This document shows positions 54,947-64,000 of a stretch of 64,000 nt of DNA, piece by piece; positions within the stretch are counted from its first letter, which is position 1, and the number at the start of each line of letters is the position of its first letter. The DNA is taken from the NCBI RefSeq assembly GCF_029784135.1, contig NC_073745.1:78617569-78681568 (forward strand), read 5' to 3'. The DNA comes from Toxorhynchites rutilus septentrionalis. Taxonomy: Eukaryota; Arthropoda; Insecta; Diptera; Culicidae. Below the pieces are notes generated by a model that worked only from the letters and a program-made list of their open reading frames with translations, was not told the origin of the DNA and ran no database searches. The translations under genes and the position numbers were made by a program.

Positions 54947-55124
54947 TACTGTTGCCCCGCTAACGTCGAGTAAACCGCGAGTAATCGGTCGAAACCTACT
55001 AAACATAGATTTAAGTTGAAATTCTGTATAAACAAATCATGAATTAGTGGCTCCGCAAAGCTCTCAATCTCATGAGAGCTTTGCGGAGCCACTAATTTAA
55101 ACAAATAAATGAATTGAAAAAAAA
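54947..55124 (+). mobile_element. 5'-truncated LINE 3' end with poly(A)
   Basis: 178 bp ending in poly(A), flanked by the 15-bp duplication ATGTGGGACCGAATA (54932-54946, 55125-55139). Its start (GAGTAAACCGCGAGTAATCG) is related to the 3' untranslated region of the LINE at 46220-48184 and the copy at 58007-58233, but the rest differs and contains a perfect hairpin. Confidence 0.88.
55043..55096. other. Perfect 24-bp hairpin in the LINE 3' end
   Basis: The left arm 55043-55066 (ATTAGTGGCTCCGCAAAGCT, then CTCA) and right arm 55073-55096 are exactly complementary, with loop ATCTCA. It could be a 3' recognition stem-loop or the result of twin priming during insertion. Confidence 0.9.
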
Positions 55125-55155
55125 ATGTGGGACCGAATACGTGAAATGTTGTCTG

Positions 55156-55197
55156 CTACCGAGAAAATAATGGATTACTTTTTCCCCAACCTAATAT
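55156..55197 (+). repeat. Short repeat shared with 22847-22892
   Basis: GCTACCGAGAAAATAATG, then ACTTTTTCCCCAACCTAATA. Confidence 0.7.
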
Positions 55198-55332
55198 AAA
55201 TCAATATTTATAAATATTTGATACATGACGCGTTCCATTGTAGAGGTTTTATCCCAGTTTCCATCTCAAGTGGCATATGGATATACTTGAATGCACTAAA
55301 TACACTAAACGCAATTTTTATAAATCTTTCTC

Positions 55333-56242
55333 AGTTGGGGTAGTGGGGGCAAATTGGTCACCTGCTTGTTTGGTAGTATAACTATTGACTATAGATGCCG
55401 TATTGATAGTCACCTCATGTTTGAAAATTTTGATGGCTTTTGAGTCACCCTGTACTTCAGTAGAGCTGTCAAAATACAAATAAAAACAGAAATTGCTCTC
55501 TCGATAGCCATTAGGATGTAGTTCTGCGCGCATGGCTTCTAAAGAATTTCTCGTAAAATTTTGTTTATTCAATCTGATATATTGGACAAATCATCAGTTT
55601 GGACGACTGTTCACATGTTCTGGGAGAGGTGAACAAATATTTTGTTTAAACTCAGCGGTTAATTGGCATAGAAATTACTTTGATGTTTGAGGGCAAAGTG
55701 GTCATAGGTTAATAACGACTTACAATGTTCTGTTCACTGAAGCTGATGTACCGCATCACATTCTGCTCTTGAAGAGAATCCTTTTGTAGCTCGGACCCTG
55801 GATAAATATGCCACTCCAACTAAAATAAGCCTCATTATGCGGAACGTTATGTGTTTCTTACTTCGTTTTTGTATGCATGAGAAAATTTAATTTGAGACTC
55901 TAGGTGAATAGGGCAAACTTATTTCATACATGTACCTACTATATCAAATATGATTTGAACAAATTTGGACGAAAAAACGCATAAATCTATCCCATTTAGC
56001 TTGATATGTGCGAGTGACCACTTTACCTCCAATCAAAAAAAAAAGTTCGATTTTTCACCTTTTTTTTTCTAATGATGAAAAGTGTACTATTTTGAATTTT
56101 TATAGTAAATGCCGTTTGCTATTTTAAACAACAATGAGTTGAACTATAATATTCATCGAGAAACGGGAATTGAAGTGGTATGTGGGCGCTGGAAATGGGC
56201 ATATTCTTTAGGGTGATCACTATGCCCCTCACTTCCCCTACT
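55333..56242. mobile_element. Unclassified element with G-rich inverted ends
   Basis: The left end AGTTGGGGTAGTGGGGGC (then AAATTGGTCACC) pairs with a right end that complements to AGTAGGGGAAGTGAGGGGC (then ATAGTGATCACC). About 910 bp with no long frame. The style resembles pogo-type ends such as those at 38952, but no clear target duplication was found. Confidence 0.55.
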
Positions 56243-57920
56243 CGTTCGGCGACATTCGTATAAAAGGTAAAAATTTCTAATTGAACAGTAGAATTTATTC
56301 TGAGTAATTTTTCATAGACCCATCTCACTCTCATATTATCGTATTCCGAACCCAAGGCCCAACCAGTTTCCCATGAACTTCTACCGACTGCAATTCCTCG
56401 AATGAAGTCCACAGCGCTCATATAGATGTCAAATCAAAATCCAATTTCTGCGAACTCTTATTGACTCAATAGACGAAAATCAACACTGGTGGCAACTTGA
56501 GCTCATCCTTTCCCGATATTTCCAGCAGCAGGTCCGAATATTCGCACTGACAACCCCAAGGGAAGTAATCGCTCATACGAGCTAAATGAAACAATAACAC
56601 ACACATCTTCCCAAAACATGCGGTGGAAGAGGGCAGGGGGAAATCACGAAATAGACAGCTTCTGACTACTTTTTCTCACCCCTGCGGCAATCTTTTCACA
56701 CTTTTCATTTTCTTCGGTTCTCTGCGGCACCCGTAACCTGAGTGCGAGGTCGTCTTGGGAGAGTTGATTGTTTCCATCCGCTGTATCTGTCTTCCTCACT
56801 CATCCTCATCACAGAAAAAATATATATTAAATAAAAAAGCCAATCGATCGATCGAATCCCATTGTTGGTCAATAGTGATGTGGTGAGGATATTGGAAGGC
56901 CTCGTCTTAATATTACTGTGTTTTTTTTTGTCTGAAGAGAGTACAGGATGCGCAACAGACAACAGAGGAAAAAAACCTCAAGTAACTACTGGTATTTTCT
57001 CTCGCTTTTTTCCCTTTCAATCGATTGTTTTGGCTTCTGTGCTGCTGGCTGTTATCCGTCCCTATCCGAAAGGCAAGTGGTTGTTGCGAATTCCAATCAA
57101 TCATTAGCATTGACAGACCCCAACAGACACGGGACACAGAAACCATGAGCTGCCAGTCTTGCCACCCTGGAAGAGCAAGGCAACTTCTATTTTATCACTT
57201 TTCTTTTTTTTCTTCTTGGGAATAACCGCCGAGAGATTCTATCGCGATTGACCGCTGGGTGGGATGACGCGTCGATTCCTTGTTGAAACTGAAATTGTAT
57301 TTCAGAAGCAGAAAAATCCAATTAACGTCACGCGGACGGTATAATTGTATCACCTATGAATCGTGCTTCCGGTGTTAGAAAGTAATAACAACATTTTGGA
57401 TATCTGAAGGTTTCACCAAATCATATGCATTCCGTAACTCCCTGGTGCTTCTTTAGACATTTCCAGGCAGAATCTCATCACTCACATTTGCGATGGTTGG
57501 ATGAATACGGTCTGGAGAACGTCACCCGTTCGATGAATACTGATCGATTATTTCACCCTTCGACAGCAGCTGATCGCGGATAACGTGGTCATTCTATTGC
57601 AACCACCGCGGGTTGATTATAATATGACGACGTTCCACAGCTACCGGAATTTTGCGGTCTTTGTTGTACCAGTCTCGGGGCAAATAATGATGAGCCCTGG
57701 TGGACTAGTATAGAGGCTCATTAACAATCACCACTAATGATAGCATAGTGATATCACACACTCAGTAGACCAACATACAAAAGTGTGCTGGTAACGACAT
57801 TACAGCACCGGACAACTAGCCTTATATATAAAAATTTCCCAAAAGCAATCGCGAAGTGAGGGTTTCTCGAAGACGAGTTATATCGTCGATCAATCTTCAA
57901 AATTGATTATATCTTCTATA
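56243..57920. other. Low-repeat DNA, no firm gene
   Basis: Mixed composition with several small frames (up to about 85 codons) and no domain. 56440-57250 could be host noncoding sequence. Confidence 0.35.
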
Positions 57921-58006
57921 TAACAGTTCGGCTGAAAAGTTTCTAAGGAAACACAGTAAAACTATTTTTTTGTTGCTAAATTAATTTTATTATTCAACAT
58001 AATTGT

Positions 58007-58233
58007 TGTGTGAGTGTGATCATTGTCAACATATCCTCATATCCCCTCCTTTTCCTGACGAAAATATGTCACCCTTCTAAACTCGAGTTGACCGCGAGTA
58101 ATCGGTTTCCTATATTATTAACATTAGAATTAAGGAAAAATGTATATATACTAGTAACAATACAGTAAGTAGTTCGGCTCCTTTAAACCTATGTAACTGA
58201 GCCTGTAAAAATAAACGATTTAAATAAAAAAAA
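58007..58233 (+). mobile_element. 5'-truncated I/Jockey LINE 3' end with poly(A)
   Basis: Flanked by AACATAATTGT (57996-58006, 58234-58244) and ending in poly(A). The sequence (AATATGTCACCCTTCTAAAC, ACCGCGAGTAATCGGTTTCC, ACTGAGCCTGTAAAAATAAA) matches the complement of the 3' region of the LINE at 46220-46460. It has landed inside a mariner MITE. Confidence 0.93.
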
Positions 58234-58245
58234 AACATAATTGTC

Positions 58246-58470
58246 TTAGAGGGCGATACAGCGATAACAACGATCTAGTACTCTTTCGGTTTTTCTCAAA
58301 TAGGTCTCAGTTTTGGTAATCACTTCATCATCGATCTCGAATTTCTTGCCAGCGAGCATTCTCTTCAGGTCTGCGAACAGAAAATAGTCGCTGGGGACCA
58401 GATCTGGAGAATACGGTGGATGCGGAAGCAATTCGAAGCCCAATTCATGCAATTTTGCCATCGTTTTCAT
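58246..58470 (-). pseudogene. C-terminal fragment of a mariner transposase
   Basis: 74 codons reading FELLPHPPYSPDLVPSDYFL, then FADLKRMLAGKKFEIDDEV: the third catalytic region of DD34D mariner transposases (SPDLVPSDYFLF). Just upstream (about 58493 and downwards) the element still has MEKSQVNEND, apparently the original N-terminus, fused almost directly to this C-terminus. About 250 codons with the other two catalytic residues are gone. It cannot be active. Confidence 0.85.
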
Positions 58471-58784
58471 TGACTTGTGATTTTTCCATTTTTTTCACAA
58501 TAACAAAAGTCACTTCACTCTCAATGCTGTAACTCACGAACCAATCGACCGATTGCTGTCAAATTTTGACACGTATTCATTGAAAGATGGTGCTTTGTGA
58601 TAGTCGAGTAGATTTTTGCAAGAGGTGCCATCTAGACGTCAACCTTATGAACTTTTCAGTCGAACTGTTATCTAAAAAATCTCGTGTCATGGTGTTTGTG
58701 GTCGAGCTCCTCCGAAACGGTTCTACCGATTTTGATGAAATTATGCACAAAAAACTAGGTAGGCATGAGAATGGGTCGTATACT

Positions 58785-59466
58785 ACACTCGACAAAAAAA
58801 AAATTAGAGAAACAGAGCGCGAAGTCGGAAATTTCAAGTGATTTTTTACGTGCTGTAACTTCGTGAAAAATGTACGCTACAAATGAAGCTACAACTTTAG
58901 AATATTTACGTACATATTTTTATCTTGGTGTGTGTATGTGCAGTGAGCAACAATATCGGGAAGAAATGAAAAATAGATTTTTCTTTGTTTTTTCAAGAAT
59001 ATTCTGGACTAACACAATTTTTTGTCAACCAACTCAACAGCAAATCCAATTGATCTTATCATCCAGCTTTTATTTGGTTCCAAGAACGTTCCTTTAGGAC
59101 CTTCCCACACAGAGATATTTCAGTTTGAATGCAAAATTACCTCTTCGTCTTTGATGATGAATAATTCAATAAACAACCATCGCATCGCAAATCGAAAGAC
59201 AGTTTTGAAAACTCCAATGAATTCTACACAAGAGTAATTTATTACTTTGACGAAAAAAAAAATGGAATTTTTTGCATCGATTTTAAAAAAGTGTCAAAAA
59301 AAGGATTTTTATAGTATTTTACAAAATCTACTGTAATTCTGCAAATATCGCAGTAAGTTCAAATGTTTGCAGGCAAATTTTTAGCCTAGTGTATTCCCTA
59401 AACATCTGTGAACGTTTCATATTGATACGTTCAATCGTTTTTTTCTAGCCGAATTTTCAAAGTTTG
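58785..59466 (+). repeat. Dispersed repeat, copy 2, uninterrupted
   Basis: Sister of 8137-9056 without the SINE. Shares the start ACACTCGACAAAAAAA and the end TTTTCAAAGTTTG. Its last base abuts a truncated ITmD37E copy. Confidence 0.85.
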
Positions 59467-60238
59467 TCCGGTCTGGGATGTCGCCAATAAGCTGAATTTG
59501 TTAAGTTCATTCGTCCAGCGGACCAAGCAGCGGGAGGGCCTGCGTACATACAAGGTTCAGAAGGCTCCTAACCGCGACGAAAGGCAAAACATGGTGGGGA
59601 AAACGCGAGCCCGGAAGCTGTACACCGAAATGCTGACGAAGCCGCATTGCCTGGTAATGGACGACGAAACCTACGTCAAAGCGGACTTTCGTCAGCTGCC
59701 GGGCCTGTTGTTCTTCTCCGCAGAGGACAAATTCAGCGTTCCGGAGGATATTCGCAAGAAGAAACTATCCAAGTTTGCCAAAAAGTACATGGTGTGGCAA
59801 GCGATCTGCTCTTGCGGAAAGCGGAGCGCCCCCTTCGTGATGACCGGCACGGTAAACGGGCAGGTTTACCTTAAGGAGTGCCTACAGAAGCGCTTACTAC
59901 CACTATTGAAGCAGCACGAGGGCCCGACCATCTTCTGGCCGGATCTCGGTTCGTGCTACTAATCAAAGGACGTGTTGGAGTGGTACGAAGCCAACGGGGT
60001 CACCTTCGTGCCAAAGGAAATGAACCCGCCCAACGCGCCGGAGCTTCGCCCAATAGAGAAATATTGGCCGATTATGAAGCAGGCCCTCCGGAAGAACCCA
60101 AAAGTTGTCAAATCGGAGGCGGACTTCAAGAGAAAATGGATTTCTGTTCTAAAAAAACTACAACCTGACGTTGTACAGAACCTTATGGACGGGGTAAAGA
60201 GGAAGGTGCGAGCATACGGGCTTGGGCTCGAAGTATGA
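59467..60238 (+). pseudogene. DD37E transposase pseudogene, N-terminus missing
   Basis: Colinear with residues of the intact copy from about the second helix-turn-helix (SSFVQRTKQREGLRTYKVQK) to the C-terminus (RKVRAYGLGLEV). DDETYVKADF and LRPIEKYW are intact. A Tyr codon becomes TAA at 59960-59962, in WPDLGSCY-stop next to the second catalytic Asp, and the following residues continue in the same frame (SKDVLEWYEANG). The first 100 or so codons are deleted. Confidence 0.92.
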
Positions 60239-60367
60239 ATAAAAAGAAAATGCCAAAAGTTGTTAAATAGTTTTTATTTTACTGTATAAAATTTTCAAAA
60301 GGATCGGTCTACTGGGCGAATTTCTACAGCGTTTTTTCCGTGATGCAATTTGATGTGACACACCCTT
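59467..60367 (+). mobile_element. ITmD37E transposon, 5'-truncated copy
   Basis: Begins inside the transposase gene at TCCGGTCTGGGATGTCGCC and ends with a complete terminal repeat followed by TA (60368-60369). The 5' terminal repeat and first third of the gene are missing. Confidence 0.92.
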
Positions 60368-60369
60368 TA

Positions 60370-62238
60370 TATCATTTCATTCTTCCCAGTCAAATTGTCC
60401 TCATTGCATTTTGAAGTGACTTCCCTCAAAACGAATTCGTTTCTCTCTCTCTTTCTCATGTATCTTTCTTAGAGGCGAATGAACTGCAAAGTTTAAAGCC
60501 TCTTAAAAACAAAGAAAGAAAGAAAATGTATCTTTATGCATACATCGATGTTTGAGTTCACCGTGGTTTGACAAACGCTACAGGTGAGCTAGATTTTTTT
60601 TGTGTCGTACACGAAAATTACGCACACGTATAAAATAGCGTGCTGTGTGTGAGCTATTTTGCACGCCTAATACTAACTAATACTAACGCGAGGATAAGGC
60701 ATACGAGTCATACTTGATAAATGTCTAAGTTCGTTGGTTTGAGTTCACGATGGGTAGAAAATAAACCGTCCATTGATGGGGTAACTACTTTTTTGCATCA
60801 GGAGTCAAGTTTTAGTTCCTCTTTATATGGACGTACAATAAGATTGCATACGGTGGTACACAATTAGTGTCAGGGGGAAATGGAAATGTGGATTGAAGTC
60901 AGTTGAATGAAGAGGCAGATTTGTATTCATTAGTCGAGTCAGTTAAAATAACCACTGACTGGACTAGTTCACCAGTCATCCTCGCTAGTCAACGCTAGTC
61001 AATTCATTTTCTAGTTAAGTCATTTTTTTGTCGGCGGTGACTGCTGAAGCAGCTCTGATCGAAACGGAGCTACTGGGAGTAGAGTCGGTCTTCATTTTTC
61101 ACCGCCGAAGATTTCGGGCTCTGACACTGGGGGACAAACTCTACTATGTGTGTGACAAATGTGCAAATCAGAAAAAATTTCTTTTACGGAAAATCACCCG
61201 CCGCTCTAAAGGAAAAGACGGATATTGCCTGAACATTAAACAACGAGATCCTGCCACAGATACTTCATTCATTCATTTTGAATTAATATTTCTGAACATG
61301 TGAATAGCGGAGATGAAACAAGCAAGCACTCTCTTGTTAGGCTCGATGAATTTCTATGCATATCATATGATACATAAACGCGATCAGGACAACGTCATTC
61401 TACGATATCGTGAGCTGTGCCAACAATTTATTAAAGACAGTGCCTGAAGGTAGAGAGTAAACGACTGCGATTCCTACGACATAATTAACAGAAGTGGCGT
61501 AAGGAGGAATACATTCACTTGAGAGACGTTATCATGAGAAAAGCCGACACAGCCATTTCTATTGTCATGCCAAAACGCAATGCATTGTCATGATATTACA
61601 GCATGTATTCCGGAAAAATGGTAATGGATTTACAGGTGGAATAAACACGCTTATGAAACAAAAATCATAAATTAAAATTAACTGTAATCTCTATTCATGC
61701 AAAATCTTGAACGAAAGTTGTGTAATACTTAATGTAGGGTCAGTACTATGTCTCCTAAGTATTGAAATAACATCAAGTAATAATGGCAATCTAAAAGAGA
61801 GCGAATTGCTTCTAAAAACGGATGAATTATTTCGACGTTTGATTTGCGTCGAAGCAACGTTGTCAAATTTTCATCGCACGATGGAATTCGCATGGCGTTT
61901 TGCATTGCAATTGGAATTTGGAAAATGCGAAAAATCGAATTCGATCGAATTGTGAGATCCAAATGAGTTGCAAATCAATGGGTTTTAAGAATAGGGGTTC
62001 GATATTGTTATCACAAACAAGGTTCATGGTCCACGCGGTGATCTGAATCTTGGATTGTATGGCGTGGCAGATGGTTAACGATCACAAGCGTAGGTGGATA
62101 TCCAATACATCAATGAAGATATCAATGAAGATATTCTAGCATATTTGTCTACCAGAAGCTTAAAGCATTTCGGTTTAGCAATACACTGGGTTTTTTCCTA
62201 AGCATCAATTGCATCAATCAATGTTGGTTACGGGCTTA
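60370..62238. other. No gene recognised
   Basis: Contains an AAAGAAAGAAAGAAAA microsatellite at about 60509. A 91-codon frame at 61028-61303 (RRRFRALTLGDKLYYVCDKC) has no family I recognise. The rest is AT-rich. Confidence 0.35.
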
Positions 62239-62800
62239 AAAATTCATGTTGGGACAGTTATGCCTAGAATATTAACATGGGACAATTGAGCTTGAAGTTG
62301 TTTTTTGAAATACTGGGAAAAAACAATGGGTTTATTCGTGTTTTTTTCAAAGAGATTATGCATAAAAACATCGTTTTATGAAGAGCGGAGTGATCTGCAA
62401 TACTTTGCAGATTATGAATTTCAGTGTTTTTAGACATTCGCTAACAAGTGTACACGTGTGCTGTTAAACTTTATTTTATTTGTTTAAGAATTTGCTCGTT
62501 TTTCCAAACCAGAAATGAGTGCATTAGCCCTGCTGAAAACGTGACATAAAATTCTTGTGCTTGAACCGATTTATTTGATATGGATCTACAGAAAATTCAT
62601 GGTGGGACAGTTATCAACATGAATAGAATATCAACATGGGACAATTGAGCTTGATGTTGTTTTTAAAAAAACGGGGAACAAACTATAACTTTTTTTTGTG
62701 TTTTCCGGAAGATTCGACATAAAAAATCTTTTTATAAGGAAAGGTGAAAATTGTCAAAAGGTAACATGGGACAACTATGCGTAGAACGGCAGTATGGCTG
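62239..62800 (+). repeat. Direct repeat, about 355-bp period
   Basis: AAATTCATGTTGGGACAGTT at about 62240 recurs as AAATTCATGGTGGGACAGTT near 62593, and ACATGGGACAATTGAGCTTG recurs at 62275 and 62634, with a third partial ACATGGGACAACTATGCG near 62763. Noncoding; probably a decayed element. Confidence 0.6.
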
Positions 62801-63285
62801 TATTTCAAATTCAGAATACCGATATGAATATTCGTCGATTGAATGACAACGATGAAATAATACCAAATTGGCAAATTGGTATATCAGCTTCAATAAAGTT
62901 GTCTACCGTGTCTTTGTTTTTCCAATTAATAAACGGCACCCAGCAGACGTAAATTTAGCCGTCCATCTTGAAATCGGCATGCGCGTATTTTTCACCAACG
63001 AAATAGTAATTCGACAATATTAATATAATTAATTTTTATTCCATCTTTATTTTTTCCGATCAAAAATTTTTTTTTCACTTTACAAATTAACTTTTAGGAG
63101 ATCGAATATGTCAGTTAAGTTACTTTTCTTTAATTTGGTGGGCCGCCAGCAATTCGAGTGCTATATGGGCAGTCATGTTGATAAAATACATTGAATTAAG
63201 GAAATATATTGTTAAACCATTCAAACACACTTACAATACATTAGTTACTTTTTGTTTTACAAATTAAATATTCATTAAAAATAAT
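62801..63285. other. AT-rich DNA, possible body of the next repeat
   Basis: No gene. Part may be the diverged body of the repeat whose head lies at 63290-63325 on the minus strand. Confidence 0.35.
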
Positions 63286-63325
63286 TTATATGGCAGAACA
63301 ACGTTTGCCGGGACAGCTAGCAAAA
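63286..63325 (-). repeat. AGCTG-headed repeat, head fragment
   Basis: Minus strand GCTAGCTGTCCCGGCAAACG then TTGTTCTGCCATATAAAT, a diverged version of the AGCTGACCCG head. Confidence 0.6.
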
Positions 63326-63457
63326 TGGAAAAAAATATACATAGGGCTATCGATTTCCCGACTCGGAAAATAATGTCCTGTACTCTCTGTAAGCTATCTA
63401 ATTTTGAAGTCATTCATCTTGTGATTTTTTTTAAATTTACAGCAAGCAGTAAGATAA

Positions 63458-63530
63458 GATGACGATAGTCCCACCACCTTCCCCTACAGAGGTTTGAGCA
63501 AGACGAGTTATCTAGAAGATATTTACTTTT
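63458..63530 (+). repeat. Dispersed motif shared with 16900-16965
   Basis: GATAGTCCCACCACCTTCCC, then CTACAGAGGTTTGAGCAAGA and GTTATCTAGAAGATA. Confidence 0.6.
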
Positions 63531-64000
63531 TTTTTCTTAGCTTTGAAATCAGTTTAACAAAAAAATAACGAACTGATTTTACCTACAAATATAAATTCAA
63601 AAAATGTTATTTTATTACATTATCAAAAGAGAAGCCAATACTCAGTCTCATCCTCCACTGAGCCGATACGGTCCCGACGAGGCCCTTGCAGCCAATTGGT
63701 CCACCAGAGCACAAATAAAACCGCCAGCCTAGTTTTGGATAGACAATGACTATCCCCATCTAGAGAAGTCGAGAAATTTTCCATTACGAAAAAATCCTAG
63801 ACCGGCTCTCACAAAAACTTTTATTTTATATCCTTTATATCTGTGAGACGCGCGCGGGCCTTATGTGGACTACTTCTATTTATTTAAACTCGTACAAAAG
63901 AAAACAACAAAATGAAAAATAAAAAAAAAAATATTCCATCATCACCAAGATCATGACAAACATAATACTGATAAATACAAATTAAAAAATAATATTGAAA
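63531..64000. other. No gene recognised; window end
   Basis: A GC-richer patch at 63640-63790 (GGTCCCGACGAGGCCCTTGC) differs from its AT-rich surroundings and may belong to an element that continues beyond the window. Confidence 0.3.

Larger units (their letters stand above)
57923..58668 (-). mobile_element. Deleted mariner (DD34D-type) MITE, copy 2
   Basis: The ends ACAGTTCGGCTGAAAAGTT and (complement of the right) ACAGTTCGACTGAAAAGTT are flanked by TA (57921-57922, 58669-58670). It has the same internal deletion as 12276-12798. It is interrupted by a LINE tail at 58007-58233. Confidence 0.9.

Noticed and set aside
59878..60168. 96-codon frame beginning MPTEALTTT
   Set aside because: It is a shifted-frame shadow of the DD37E transposase and recurs in all three copies.
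61028..61303. 91-codon frame with a CDKC motif
   Set aside because: A single CxxC is not enough for a zinc finger, and no family resemblance was seen.

Overview
The window is eukaryotic intergenic or intronic DNA, most probably from a mosquito. The base composition is AT-rich, no reading frame looks like an intact host gene, and almost everything recognisable is a transposable element. The mosquito assignment rests on a complete DD37E mariner-like transposon of the ITmD37E type (known from Aedes and Anopheles), repeated GAA-tailed tRNA-derived SINEs, and TTAA- and TA-flanked MITEs. The genus cannot be fixed from the sequence alone.

Layout. 1-5.2 kb holds a dispersed repeat with a 95-bp minisatellite and a TTAA MITE. 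5.2-9.1 kb holds two SINEs, a 1.5-kb non-autonomous LINE-like insertion with a 27-bp target duplication and two RNA hairpins, and a dispersed repeat split by a SINE. 9.2-19.3 kb holds old repeats, a deleted mariner MITE, more SINEs and a 958-bp TA-flanked MITE. 19.6-22.7 kb is a nest: an outer element with hAT-like ends contains a decayed hAT transposon, which contains a TTAA MITE. 23.4-26.4 kb is the most GC-rich, least repetitive stretch and the best place for host regulatory or 5' exon sequence. 26.4-32.3 kb holds a TTAA MITE, the intact ITmD37E transposon, a BEL/Pao gag relic and three SINEs. 34.8-44.0 kb is an accumulation of fragments: AGCTGACCCG-headed repeats with 145-bp tandem units and an inverted duplication, a TTAA MITE, an unnamed transposon-ORF relic, a pogo-like remnant and a 3'-truncated R4/Dong-like LINE. 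46.2-48.2 kb is an I/Jockey-type LINE, 5'-truncated and internally deleted. 49.3-52.9 kb holds a dead ITmD37E copy, a dead Tc1-like element and a MITE carrying a tRNA-like module. 54.5-60.4 kb holds two polyadenylated LINE 3' ends, an unclassified TIR element, a second deleted mariner MITE and a third ITmD37E copy. The rest is mainly anonymous AT-rich DNA.

How parts relate. Only the ITmD37E copy at 27.4-28.7 kb looks able to encode a working protein. The SINEs and polyadenylated LINE tails depend on LINE machinery supplied elsewhere, and the MITEs on transposases not present here. Several insertions can be ordered in time because one element interrupts another and the empty site survives in a sister copy or can be rebuilt from target duplications.
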